A stretch of DNA of 64,000 bases from Flagellimonas lutimaris (GTDB lineage Bacteria > Bacteroidota > Bacteroidia > Flavobacteriales > Flavobacteriaceae): assembly GCF_003581615.1 (NCBI RefSeq), contig NZ_QXFH01000063.1:1-64000 (forward strand), given 5' to 3'. The position numbers and the translations under genes are program-made. Numbering within the stretch: the first letter of the stretch is position 1; each line of letters starts with the position of its first letter. Below are positions 35,333 through 44,458 of the stretch, one piece after another. The notes under the pieces are model-generated. The model had not been told where the DNA came from. It made no database searches and saw only the letters and a program-made list of their open reading frames with translations.

Positions 35333-36829
35333 ATGAAGAAAACGCTATCCCTTGTTTCCCTATTCCTTACTTTTTCCCTTTTTGCACAAGATGATGTTGC
35401 TGTAAAATCTCAAGTGGCCGATGCCATTAACGAGATTCGAGAATTTATTGCCATTCCCAACGATGCCTTGGATGCAGCCGATATCGACCGAAACATTATG
35501 TGGTTGAAGCGCAAATTCGGTGATAGAGGTTTTAACACCGCTGTTTTGGACACAGAAGGGCTTCCCTTGTTTTTTGCCGCCACGCCTGTTAGTGAGGACA
35601 AACCAACCGTTCTTATTTACATGCATTTTGATGGCCAATCTGTCGATCCATCCAAATGGGACCAACCTAATCCCTACCAAGTGGTTTTAAAAGCACCAAA
35701 AGATGAAGGTTTTGAGACGGTTTCCTTTGATGAGTTGGGAGATGATATTAACTATGATTGGCGGTTGTTCGGAAGATCAACTTCTGATGATAAATCACCT
35801 ATTGTGATGCTCTTGAACGCTATGGATTTGTTAAAGAAAGATCGCAAGGAAATTCCTTTCAATGTGAAGGTGATTTTGGATAGCGAAGAAGAAAAAAGCA
35901 GTAAACCTTTACCTGCCGCCGTAAAACAATATCGCGAACTATTGGAGTCCGATTTTTTGATGATTGTTGACGGACCTGTTCACGCTTCGGAAAACCCAAC
36001 TGTCGTTTATGGTTGTCGCGGTATTACAACCCTTACCCTGACGACTTATGGTCCTATTAAACCACAACACAGTGGACACTATGGTAATTATGCGCCTAAC
36101 CCTGGATTCCAATTGGCACAATTACTGGCCACCATGAAAGATGCCGAAGGTAGAGTGACCATTCCGGGATATTATGATGGTATTTCCATTGACGAAAGCA
36201 CGGATTCCATTTTAAAAAGTGTTCCAGACAGTGACGAGGCCATAGCGGAGAAGCTACAGTTTAAAACGGCAGAAAAAGTAGGGGGCTATTATCAAGAAGC
36301 CTTACAATACCCATCCTTGAACATTCGCGGATTAGGCTCTGGCTGGGTTGGCGACAAGGCACGAACCATTGTTCCCGAAAGTGCCACAGCCGAACTGGAT
36401 TTACGTTTAGTTGTAGAAAGCGATGGTAATCGTTTAAAGAAATTGGTAAAGGAATACATTGCAAAACAAGGATACAACGTTTTAGATCATGTCCCTTCCA
36501 AAGAAGAGCGTATGCGGTTTGATAAAATTGTAACTGTCGAGGAAGGCAGCGTTACCGATGCCTTTCGTACCGACTTGGACAATCCCTACGGTAAATTTAT
36601 TGTCAACACCTTGAATCAAAGCTTTGGTGAAGAGGTAATTCAGATACGCACCATGGGTGGCACCGTACCGATTTCACCTTTTATAAACGAATTAAAGATT
36701 CCTGCATTTATTGTTCCTGTGGTAAATCCAGACAACAACCAGCATAGCCCCAACGAGAACATAAAAATTGGCCAGTTGGCCTATGGAATTAAGGCTTTTT
36801 ATGGGGTTCTTTCTTCTGAAATGAACTAA
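35333..36829 (+). CDS. Exported M20 family metallopeptidase/dipeptidase
   Basis: The 498-residue protein has a signal peptide (MKKTLSLVSLFLTFSLFAQD) and an M20 fold: VLIYMHFDGQSVDPSKWDQP with the first metal His, DDKSPIVMLLNAMDLL with the bridging Asp, LDSEEEKSSKPL with the catalytic and metal Glu residues, and a C-terminal NNQHSPNENIKIGQLAYG with the last His. A dimerisation domain lies between. It probably degrades peptides in the periplasm. It follows trpA by 34 bp but is unrelated to Trp synthesis; readthrough from the trp operon is possible. Its stop codon overlaps that of the convergent UDG-like gene. Confidence 0.9.
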   Translation: MKKTLSLVSLFLTFSLFAQDDVAVKSQVADAINEIREFIAIPNDALDAADIDRNIMWLKRKFGDRGFNTAVLDTEGLPLFFAATPVSEDKPTVLIYMHFDGQSVDPSKWDQPNPYQVVLKAPKDEGFETVSFDELGDDINYDWRLFGRSTSDDKSPIVMLLNAMDLLKKDRKEIPFNVKVILDSEEEKSSKPLPAAVKQYRELLESDFLMIVDGPVHASENPTVVYGCRGITTLTLTTYGPIKPQHSGHYGNYAPNPGFQLAQLLATMKDAEGRVTIPGYYDGISIDESTDSILKSVPDSDEAIAEKLQFKTAEKVGGYYQEALQYPSLNIRGLGSGWVGDKARTIVPESATAELDLRLVVESDGNRLKKLVKEYIAKQGYNVLDHVPSKEERMRFDKIVTVEEGSVTDAFRTDLDNPYGKFIVNTLNQSFGEEVIQIRTMGGTVPISPFINELKIPAFIVPVVNPDNNQHSPNENIKIGQLAYGIKAFYGVLSSEMN

Positions 36830-37515
36830 AAAAACTCCCGATACTGCATTACCCTGAAGTCAACCGTATTGAAATCAGGGTTTTTGCTTTTTAAATCTTT
36901 ATAGGCTTGTAAACTACCCACAGCTCTATTGGCTGCTCCCGAGGGAGCGGTTAAAGAAACGGTTTTGACTGTTCTAAACTTCTCGACTCCGCTCGAAGTG
37001 ACAGGCAACTCCAAATGATGGATTCGTGGCACCTCGTTAGAAACGACCTCTAATTTTAATCCGTGCTCTTTAAGTTGTTTTCGAAAGAAGTATTCTGGAC
37101 CATTTTTACTGTTACCGCCAGTGAACAAAAGAGTCTCGATATTAGGGTATTTTTGGAGGTACCCTACTAAATCCCGAAGCACCACATTTTGCATTCCCAA
37201 ATCCGAGGCATCAATTTTTTCTCGCTCCGCACTTTGGACAATATCGCAGACCCCAATTTTGTTTTCAATCAAAAAACACTTTCGTTGTTCTACCGCTTCC
37301 TTTGCGGTTTCATATTTCAATCCCAAATCGAAGATTCTATCTAAAATGGGCCAAAGTTGTCCATTACAACTTCCGTAACAGAAATCTACGTCCTGTGGCT
37401 TTAGCTCTCCCGTGGTAAAACGGGGTGGCGGCAAAGTGCCCACAATTAATTTTGTGGCCTTGTGCAACAAAAAAGGTTCGTATGGATGAGTATGCTTAAA
37501 TAGTTTTGACCCCAA
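36826..37515 (-). CDS. Uracil-DNA glycosylase-like protein with an in-frame repeat
   Basis: The protein resembles a family in the uracil-DNA glycosylase superfamily: LIVGTLPPPRFTTGELKPQD, then DFCYGSCNGQLWPILDRIF, LLFTGGNSKNGPEYFF and SLTAPSGAANRAVGS. A DNA-repair role is inferred, not shown. The start is set at TTG 37515 (GSKLFKHTHPYEPF follows) because the open frame to 37578 overlaps ppc and adds no family sequence. Residues about 172-180 (VTSSGVEKF) are encoded by a short repeat typical of flavobacterial intergenic regions. The stop overlaps that of the M20 gene. Confidence 0.72.
   Translation of the reverse strand: MGSKLFKHTHPYEPFLLHKATKLIVGTLPPPRFTTGELKPQDVDFCYGSCNGQLWPILDRIFDLGLKYETAKEAVEQRKCFLIENKIGVCDIVQSAEREKIDASDLGMQNVVLRDLVGYLQKYPNIETLLFTGGNSKNGPEYFFRKQLKEHGLKLEVVSNEVPRIHHLELPVTSSGVEKFRTVKTVSLTAPSGAANRAVGSLQAYKDLKSKNPDFNTVDFRVMQYREFF
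36979..37002. repeat. Short interspersed repeat inside UDG-like gene
   Basis: The plus strand reads CTTCTCGACTCCGCTCGAAG then TGAC. Its minus strand GTCACTTCGAGCGGAGTCGA is a form I recall as common in flavobacterial intergenic regions. TCGA blocks face each other across six bases. Here it lies in the coding frame near the C-terminus of the UDG-like protein. Confidence 0.5.
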
Positions 37516-37525
37516 AGTCTTTTTC

Positions 37526-40075
37526 CTATGCCGAATTCCTACTAGCGTTGATGTTTCCGTACAATGAACGGGTAACAATCTTTTCGTAGAGTTCTTTGTA
37601 TTCCGAATTTTGGGTGATGTGGTACAGCGCGTTTTGCTGAATCACCAACAACGGCAACACAATCTTTTCCCTGATTTTCACCGACTCCCTAGAAACGGCT
37701 TCGTCCTCCATCAAAATTTTAAGACCCGAAATCTGCAACAACATCTTTTTGGACAATTGGAATTCATCGTGCAGAATATTCCAGAAATCACCAAACTCGG
37801 GATCATCCTTCATGTAATTGGTCAAGTCAAAATTGGATTTTGCCAAGGACATCATACTATTCAACATCAAAGCTTTAAAGAAAGGGACCTCTTTATAAAG
37901 TTTTTTCACCTCATTTAATCGTCCTTCTTCTTTCATTTGCTGAATAGCAGAACCCAACCCAAAATAACCGGGGACATTTTGTTTCAACTGGCTCCAAGAA
38001 CCTACAAACGAAATGGCACGAAGGTCCGACAATGTCAATTGTTTTTTGTTGCCACGTTTTCCCGGCCTACTACCAATATTTGCTTTAGTATAATATTTTA
38101 GGGTACTCCTATTTTCCAAGTATGGGATAAATTTCTCATGCTGTTTTAGGGCATCATATTTATCAAAACTGAGTTCAGAGAGTTCTTCAATCAGTTTTCG
38201 CTGGGAGGCAGAAATCGTATGTTCCTTACCAAAAAGATTATTGCTTAGCCCCGCAGTGAGCAACTGCTCGGAATTATGAATAAACTGCTCCTTGGTGCCA
38301 TAGGTACTGGTAATCGTCTGCCCCTGAATGGTAAGCTGTATCTCATGATTGGCCACATCTTTTGTCTGGGCAGCATAGAATTTGTGGGTTTTACCTCCAC
38401 CCCTTGCCGGCGGCCCTCCTCTACCGTCAAAGAAAATAGCGCTAACGCCATTTTTCTTGCAGACTTTGCTCAACGTTTCTTTGGTCTTTAATATGGACCA
38501 GTTGGCTTTTAGGTAACCACCATCTTTGGTACCGTCAGAAAAGCCAAGCATTATGGTGTGAATATCCCTTCTTCGTTCAAGGTGTTGTCTATACTGTGGA
38601 ATATCGAACAAGGTTTGCATCACTTCTTCCGAAGCGTCCATACCGTTCATGGTCTCGAATAAGGGAACAATATCAAAAGTAATTTCTTTCTCGTCCCAAC
38701 CACACCATCTGAACAATCCGAACACAAACAATACGGAAAAAATATCTTCAGAATTACTGATGATATAGCGATTACATCCATCTTCTCCGTTCTTCTCCTG
38801 TACTGCCTTTAAATTTTGAATGTTGACAATGGTATCTTTTACAATTTCATCATCAAAATCCTTTGGATTTAATTTAAAGTCTTCCCTAAGCAGCAAGTTG
38901 ACCAACTCTTTTTCCTTGAGCTCCTTAATACTTTCTTTGATGACTCCTTGTTTTTTCAATACCGTTTCCACTACCAATGCATGCTTGCTATGGTCTTGGC
39001 GAATATCCAAGGTGGCAAAATGTGTTTTGAAGATATGTACCTTATCAATAAACTGATCCAGTTCATCCAAATACAACCCGTGATAATACTCAATCAAATT
39101 TTCCCGAACCGAACTCAAATGCTCAACAATTCCTTCATAGGAAATCGGTGCATTGGGGTCGAACATAGCTTGATACAATTTACCGCTCAACTCATTAAGC
39201 TCTCCTTGCATTCCTTTAAAGGTCAATTTTTTACGGAGGTTCTTCAATTCATTATAGTAGCACTTCATTAGGGTCAACCTTAATTCATCGGCTACTTGTT
39301 TGGTAATGTCCGCTGTTACAAACGGGTTTCCGTCACGGTCACCCCCTGGCCAGAATCCCAGTTTCATAAGGTCGTAGTTCTCAAACTTATCGTCCCTAAT
39401 ATTGCTTTTTACATACTGGTACAATTCTCCAACAGCATCATAATACGTGTTACGAAGAATATAGATAATGTTTTTCGCCTCATCCAAGGGCGTTGGTTTT
39501 TTTGCATTGATCAAGGATGTCAATCCCAATTGTTGAAGAGTAACATCAATATCATGAATTCTATCTTCATCAATCAACGAGCGTAGTTCTGCGATAATAT
39601 CCAAAACAGCTGGCGTGTAGAACTGCGTAGGGTGAGCCGTTAAAACAATGCGCGCACTAAAAGTTGACAATTTTTTGGAGACCTTGTCCCAATTTTTGGT
39701 ACGGTTCACCAGTTCAAAATAATCCTTGATGGTCAACGAACTACTGTATTCTTGCAGTTTGGGAAAGGCAGAATCTTCCACACTATCGTACAACACCACT
39801 TGGCGTTCTACATACTGCACAATTCTGAACATAAAATCCAATCGTTCCCGCTCATCTTGAATATCTACAAAATTGGAAAAGAACACCTCTAATATCTCTT
39901 GTGGCTCTTTACCCTCCTTAAGTCCTTTTTCGCACTGATCGAGTAAAAGCGGGATGAGAATCCCAACATTTTCGACATTCTTGTAGGGCAAGCTCAAGAA
40001 AAGGCTATTATAGATATTGAATTTATTGGTTACCGATTTTTTAAATTCTTCTAACCGTTTAGTCTGCTGCTGCAT
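37526..40075 (-). CDS. ppc: Phosphoenolpyruvate carboxylase
   Basis: The enzyme forms oxaloacetate from PEP and bicarbonate, replenishing the TCA cycle. The 849-residue sequence shows the catalytic His in VLTAHPTQFYTPAVL near 148, WPGGDRDGNPFVTADI near 240, SDGTKDGGYLKANWSI and the loop FFDGRGGPPARGGGKTHKF. It is the shorter Bacteroidota form and ends in YGNINASRNSA. All key residues are present. The weakly promoter-like TTTG...TAACATAA lies upstream. Confidence 0.97.
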   Translation of the reverse strand: MQQQTKRLEEFKKSVTNKFNIYNSLFLSLPYKNVENVGILIPLLLDQCEKGLKEGKEPQEILEVFFSNFVDIQDERERLDFMFRIVQYVERQVVLYDSVEDSAFPKLQEYSSSLTIKDYFELVNRTKNWDKVSKKLSTFSARIVLTAHPTQFYTPAVLDIIAELRSLIDEDRIHDIDVTLQQLGLTSLINAKKPTPLDEAKNIIYILRNTYYDAVGELYQYVKSNIRDDKFENYDLMKLGFWPGGDRDGNPFVTADITKQVADELRLTLMKCYYNELKNLRKKLTFKGMQGELNELSGKLYQAMFDPNAPISYEGIVEHLSSVRENLIEYYHGLYLDELDQFIDKVHIFKTHFATLDIRQDHSKHALVVETVLKKQGVIKESIKELKEKELVNLLLREDFKLNPKDFDDEIVKDTIVNIQNLKAVQEKNGEDGCNRYIISNSEDIFSVLFVFGLFRWCGWDEKEITFDIVPLFETMNGMDASEEVMQTLFDIPQYRQHLERRRDIHTIMLGFSDGTKDGGYLKANWSILKTKETLSKVCKKNGVSAIFFDGRGGPPARGGGKTHKFYAAQTKDVANHEIQLTIQGQTITSTYGTKEQFIHNSEQLLTAGLSNNLFGKEHTISASQRKLIEELSELSFDKYDALKQHEKFIPYLENRSTLKYYTKANIGSRPGKRGNKKQLTLSDLRAISFVGSWSQLKQNVPGYFGLGSAIQQMKEEGRLNEVKKLYKEVPFFKALMLNSMMSLAKSNFDLTNYMKDDPEFGDFWNILHDEFQLSKKMLLQISGLKILMEDEAVSRESVKIREKIVLPLLVIQQNALYHITQNSEYKELYEKIVTRSLYGNINASRNSA

Positions 40076-40168
40076 GAATATGTTTTATGTTAGTTTAAAA
40101 ATAGACAAACACTCAAAGGTCGTGAATAATGTATAACCTCAGGGTTAATTTTAAGTGTATCACAATTT

Positions 40169-40203
40169 AAGGCATGTGCACTTTAATCGTAACAACATGC
40201 CTT
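40169..40203. other. Hairpin in ppc-yaaA spacer
   Basis: AAGGCATGT (40169-40177) pairs with ACATGCCTT (40195-40203) over a 17-nt loop. There is no T-run on either side, so it is a weak terminator candidate for yaaA at best. Confidence 0.35.
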
Positions 40204-40246
40204 GTCGACTATAACTTAAAGATTACTTCGGATTTTACCAAAGTTT

Positions 40247-41008
40247 TTATCGGATGAATACGGGTTCGTTTTTCTTTACCGTATGTTCTTCGCTGTACAG
40301 ATATCCGTCGTAGTCAAAATTTTTGATATCGTCCAATGTTTCGGCCCCAGTATCCAAAATGTATCTCACCATGGAACCTCGTGCTTTTTTGGCATAAAAA
40401 CTAATGACTTTGAGTTTGTCATTTTTCCAATCCTTAAACACTGGAGCAATTACTGGCACCTTAAGATTTTTATCATCTACAGCGCCGAAGTATTCGTTGC
40501 TGGCCAGATTTACAAACAATTCGTCATCCTTTAATTCATTGTTCAAGGATTCGGTGATTTGGCCTTTCCAAAACTCGTACAGGTTCTTTTTACGACCCAC
40601 TTTCAGTTGTGTACCCATTTCCAATCGGTAAGGCTGCATCAAATCCAAAGGTTTTAAAACACCGTACAGACCAGACAGGATTCGCAAGGTGTCTTGCAAG
40701 CGGTCCAATTTGTCTTCTGGGATGGTGTAAGCATCCAACCCTTGATACACATCACCATTAAATGCATAAATGGCTGGTCGGGCATTATCTTCGGTGAAAG
40801 GCAATGAAAATTGTTGGTTACGCTCCCAATTCAGATCTGCCAGTTTATCCGAAATGGACATCAGTTCCGACAACGCCTTTGGCTTTTTCTTTCTCAAAAC
40901 GGAGTTCAATTTTTCCGCTTGTTCCAAAAATTGGGGCTGACTATATTTTGATGTGGGCAAAGCCGTATCATAATCAAGCGACTTTGCTGGAGATATCACA
41001 ATTTTCAT
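40247..41008 (-). CDS. yaaA: YaaA family peroxide-stress protein (DUF328)
   Basis: The 253-residue protein matches the YaaA family: [20 protein letters not shown] at the start, [20 protein letters not shown] in the middle and [20 protein letters not shown] near the end. In E. coli YaaA limits intracellular iron and oxidative damage during peroxide stress and binds DNA. It is transcribed alone or after rluD (88 bp apart). Confidence 0.95.
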   Translation of the reverse strand: MKIVISPAKSLDYDTALPTSKYSQPQFLEQAEKLNSVLRKKKPKALSELMSISDKLADLNWERNQQFSLPFTEDNARPAIYAFNGDVYQGLDAYTIPEDKLDRLQDTLRILSGLYGVLKPLDLMQPYRLEMGTQLKVGRKKNLYEFWKGQITESLNNELKDDELFVNLASNEYFGAVDDKNLKVPVIAPVFKDWKNDKLKVISFYAKKARGSMVRYILDTGAETLDDIKNFDYDGYLYSEEHTVKKNEPVFIR

Positions 41009-41096
41009 CTTATTCTAATTTTTGTAAAAATAACGAGGATTTTACTTTTTTGGAAGGGTATTCCAAAGGTGTTTTCAATCTTAAGATTGAAGAAAA

Positions 41097-42128
41097 CTAT
41101 GATTCGTGATGTTTGGAATATCCTCGCCACTTTTCAATGCAGTTCACCATATCCTCGGGCAGTTCAGAATTAAAACGCATAAAATCACCCGTAACAGGAT
41201 GCTCAAAACCAAGGGTTTTGGCATGCAAAGCTTGCCTAGGCAACACTTTAAAGGCATTCTCCACAAACTGTTTGTATTTGGTAAAAGTGGTGCCCTTTAA
41301 AATCTTGTCGCCACCATAACGTTCATCATTGAACAAAGTGTGGCCAATATATTTCATGTGAACCCTAATTTGATGGGTTCTTCCAGTTTCCAACTTACAG
41401 GAAATTAAGGTAACATAGCCAAAACGTTCCAATACTTTGTAGTGGGTAACCGCTTCTTTGCCCTCGTCGCCATCGGGAAATACCATCATCTGGAGACGAT
41501 TTTTGGGATTCCGGGCGATATGTCCTTCAACGGTTCCTTCGTCTTCTTCCACATTGCCCCAAACCAAGGCCACGTATTCCCGCTCACTACTCTTATCGAA
41601 AAACTGCTGTGCCAAATGGGTCATTGCCGACTCTGTTTTGGCGATTACTAATAATCCTGATGTATCCTTATCTATCCGGTGCACCAAACCGGGTCTGTCC
41701 GAACTGTTATTGGGCAAGTTTTCAAAATGGTAAACAAGTGCATTGATCAAGGTTCCCGAATAATTCCCGTGGCCAGGATGCACCACCATGCCGGCTGGTT
41801 TATTAACAACCAGAAGCACATCATCCTCATAAACAATATCCAAAGGAATGTCTTCCGGAGTCAGTAAAAACTCATAAGGTGGATGTTCGAACATCACCTT
41901 TACCTCATCCCCGGCTTTTACCTTGTAATTTTGTTTTACAATGGAACCGTTTACCCAAATATGCCCCTTTTTAGCGGCTTGTTGAATTTTATTCCGGGTG
42001 GCGTTCTCTATAAAGTTCATCAAGAATTTATCCACGCGCAAGGGCTCTTGGCCTTTCGAGGCCACAAAAGCATGATGCTCATAGAGGTCATCCTGAGATA
42101 GTTCATCTTGATTATCTGATGTATCCAT
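41097..42128 (-). CDS. rluD: RluA-family 23S rRNA pseudouridine synthase
   Basis: The 343-residue enzyme has an N-terminal S4 RNA-binding domain (LRVDKFLMNFIENATRNKIQ) and a RluA catalytic domain with PGLVHRIDKDTSGLLVIAK, which carries the catalytic Asp near 145, and LETGRTHQIRVHMKYIGHTL. Family context suggests 23S rRNA helix 69 as the target (RluD), but RluC-like specificity is not excluded. It follows the PASTA gene by 2 bp, a common flavobacterial pair upstream of ddl. Confidence 0.92.
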   Translation of the reverse strand: MDTSDNQDELSQDDLYEHHAFVASKGQEPLRVDKFLMNFIENATRNKIQQAAKKGHIWVNGSIVKQNYKVKAGDEVKVMFEHPPYEFLLTPEDIPLDIVYEDDVLLVVNKPAGMVVHPGHGNYSGTLINALVYHFENLPNNSSDRPGLVHRIDKDTSGLLVIAKTESAMTHLAQQFFDKSSEREYVALVWGNVEEDEGTVEGHIARNPKNRLQMMVFPDGDEGKEAVTHYKVLERFGYVTLISCKLETGRTHQIRVHMKYIGHTLFNDERYGGDKILKGTTFTKYKQFVENAFKVLPRQALHAKTLGFEHPVTGDFMRFNSELPEDMVNCIEKWRGYSKHHES

Positions 42129-42130
42129 GA

Positions 42131-42718
42131 TTAATTGGAGTCTGCCTTCACCCTAGCGCTGCCGGGAATAGTTCCGTTTCCACATATCAGCTCCACTTTG
42201 GAGGTTTTGGGCAATTTATCTCCGGGCTTTATATACTTCCCTTTGTATTTCATTCTGTAGACCATGTCCTTGCCCAGTTCATCTATGTAAGTTACACGTT
42301 CCACTTCCAAGCCTACGGCTTTTAGCATGGATGATGCATTACGTTGGGTTACTTGGACAATATCCGGCACGGTCACCTTTTTGTATCCCGATGGGTTTAC
42401 CGTAAAATATATTTTACGGTTGGTCTTTACCTTATTCCCCGCTGGCGGGTTTTGGTCCAATATGGAAAATCTTGGATAATCTGGATTAAAATCTGAGGAG
42501 TCCAACACTTGATATCGTAAACCGGCTTCCTCAACTGCCTCTCGCATCTCCATTACCGACATCTTCGAAAAATTGGGCACTTCCACAAATTCACCATGGT
42601 TAGTTGTACCCTTGAGCCATTGCAAGGCAACAAATACCAAAACCAGAACTGCCACTGCGGCTAATCCAAGCTGGATTAAAAAAGTCTTACTTTTTAAAAA
42701 GTTGAAAAAATTTTTCAT
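42131..42718 (-). CDS. PASTA domain membrane protein
   Basis: The 195-residue protein has one N-terminal membrane helix (LIQLGLAAVAVLVLVFVALQ) followed by PASTA-like domains: EVPNFSKMSVMEMREAVEEA, a second around the VPDIVQVTQRNASSMLKAVG segment, and a final part. PASTA domains bind peptidoglycan fragments. There is no kinase domain. The ATG at 42718 is preferred over an upstream GTG. It is coupled to rluD and divergent from ddl, another cell-wall gene. Confidence 0.88.
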   Translation of the reverse strand: MKNFFNFLKSKTFLIQLGLAAVAVLVLVFVALQWLKGTTNHGEFVEVPNFSKMSVMEMREAVEEAGLRYQVLDSSDFNPDYPRFSILDQNPPAGNKVKTNRKIYFTVNPSGYKKVTVPDIVQVTQRNASSMLKAVGLEVERVTYIDELGKDMVYRMKYKGKYIKPGDKLPKTSKVELICGNGTIPGSARVKADSN

Positions 42719-42737
42719 GTAGTTCACCTTAACGGGA

Positions 42738-42745
42738 CAAATATA
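42738..42745 (-). promoter_or_regulatory. -7 element of the PASTA-rluD promoter
   Basis: TATATTTG on the minus strand matches TAnnTTTG, 19 nt before the ATG at 42718. No good upstream TTTG box is seen. Confidence 0.45.
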
Positions 42746-42797
42746 GGAAAGCCAACCCTTTTTTCTTTATTTTGGCTTTGCGATATTTTACAAGTCA

Positions 42798-43772
42798 ATG
42801 AAAAAGAACATTGCCATCATAATGGGCGGCTATTCCAGCGAGCATAATATTTCCATTAAAAGCGGAAATGTAGTATTCAAATATCTGGATGCAAAAAAAT
42901 ACAGTGCATACCGAATCGTCATAACCAAAGAAAAATGGTTTTATCTAGATGATGAGAATCAAGAGCATCCTGTTGAGAAATCTGATTTCAGTATCCATGT
43001 TGATGGTGTAAAGATTCAATTTGATTGTGTTTTCAATGCCATACACGGAACACCAGGAGAAGATGGCTTAATGCAAGCTTACTTTGAACTGTTGGGGATT
43101 CCACAAACTTCCTGCAACCATTATGAGGCAGCGCTCACTTTTAATAAACGTGACTTGTTAAGTACACTCAAACCTTATGGAGTGCCTTGTGCCACTTCTT
43201 ATTTTTTGAATAAAGGCCAATCGGTTGACGAGAATGCCATCGCGGACAAAGTAGGGCTTCCTTGTTTTGTAAAGGCCAACAGGGCCGGTAGTAGCTACGG
43301 GGTTTCCAAAGTGCACAAAAAAGAAGATCTGGGCAATGCTATCGAAAGCGCATTTAAAGAGGATACCCAAATCATTATCGAATCTTTTCTGGACGGTACG
43401 GAAGTTTCTGTCGGCGTTATCACCTACAATAATGAAGTTACTGTTCTGCCAGCGACCGAAATCATCTCAGAAAACGATTTTTTTGATTTTGAGGCCAAAT
43501 ACATGGGCAAATCAAAAGAAATTACTCCTGCTCGAATAACCGCGACACAGGAATCGAATGTCAAAAAGTTAGCAGAGCACATCTATAAAATGTTAGGATT
43601 AAAAGGATTTACCCGAAGTGAGTTTATTTTTATTGGTGATGAGCCACATCTTCTGGAAGTAAACACTACCCCTGGACTTACCGAGGAGAGCCTTCTGCCT
43701 CAACAGGCAAAAACAGCAGGAATTTCCCTCGAGGAGCTTTTTGATAGTGCGATTGTTGAAGCTTTGCGATAG
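42798..43772 (+). CDS. ddl: D-alanine--D-alanine ligase
   Basis: Ddl makes the D-Ala-D-Ala dipeptide of peptidoglycan. The 324-residue ATP-grasp enzyme has IAIIMGGYSSEHNISIKSGN near the N-terminus, AIHGTPGEDGLMQAYFELLG, the ATP-binding loop KANRAGSSYGVSKVHKKEDL and EVNTTPGLTEESLLPQQAK with metal-binding residues. It is followed by coaD 33 bp away on the same strand. Confidence 0.97.
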   Translation: MKKNIAIIMGGYSSEHNISIKSGNVVFKYLDAKKYSAYRIVITKEKWFYLDDENQEHPVEKSDFSIHVDGVKIQFDCVFNAIHGTPGEDGLMQAYFELLGIPQTSCNHYEAALTFNKRDLLSTLKPYGVPCATSYFLNKGQSVDENAIADKVGLPCFVKANRAGSSYGVSKVHKKEDLGNAIESAFKEDTQIIIESFLDGTEVSVGVITYNNEVTVLPATEIISENDFFDFEAKYMGKSKEITPARITATQESNVKKLAEHIYKMLGLKGFTRSEFIFIGDEPHLLEVNTTPGLTEESLLPQQAKTAGISLEELFDSAIVEALR

Positions 43773-43805
43773 AAACCTTATTTTTAAAAAACTTTATTCC
43801 ACAAC

Positions 43806-44261
43806 ATGAGACGTGCACTGTTCCCCGGGTCCTTTGACCCACTTACTTTAGGACATTATGATATTATAAAAAGAGGTGTCACTCTTTTTGATGAATTGGT
43901 CATAGCCATTGGAATAAACGCAGATAAAAAATATATGTTCTCATTGGAGGAACGTGTTAAGTTTATTGAAGAGGCTTTTAAAGACGAGCCAAAAATAAAA
44001 GTGACCACCTATAAGGGAATGACAGTTGACTTTTGCAAAAAAATAGATGCCAATTTTATTTTGAGGGGATTAAGGAATCCAGCGGATTTCGAATTTGAAA
44101 AAGCCATTGCTCATACCAATCGAAAACTTTCTGAAATTGAGACTGTTTTTCTATTGACTTCCTCTGGCAAATCCTACATCAGTTCTTCTATAGTACGAGA
44201 TGTTATTAGAAATGGAGGTGACTACACCGGATTGGTTCCGGATACCGTTTTCGTCAAATAA
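43806..44261 (+). CDS. coaD: Phosphopantetheine adenylyltransferase
   Basis: CoaD performs the penultimate step of coenzyme A synthesis. The 151-residue nucleotidyltransferase has ALFPGSFDPLTLGHYDIIKR with the T/HxGH motif, NFILRGLRNPADFEFEKAI and YISSSIVRDVIRNGGD, the second nucleotide motif. Length is normal. It is probably cotranscribed with ddl. Confidence 0.97.
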   Translation: MRRALFPGSFDPLTLGHYDIIKRGVTLFDELVIAIGINADKKYMFSLEERVKFIEEAFKDEPKIKVTTYKGMTVDFCKKIDANFILRGLRNPADFEFEKAIAHTNRKLSEIETVFLLTSSGKSYISSSIVRDVIRNGGDYTGLVPDTVFVK

Positions 44262-44458
44262 GAACACGGTAAAATCACGTCGGTCAAAACTATTGGTAAG
44301 TAATTTCTTTCATTTATATTTTAGCATAACATGCCTTAATTGAGCGAATACCACATTAATAAGTGTTTTCACAACAATAAATCTTACAAAATAACCAATA
44401 ATTATACTTTGGTCAGAAATTTCTTAGAGAAATAACGTTTTTAAACATCCCCCTAGTT

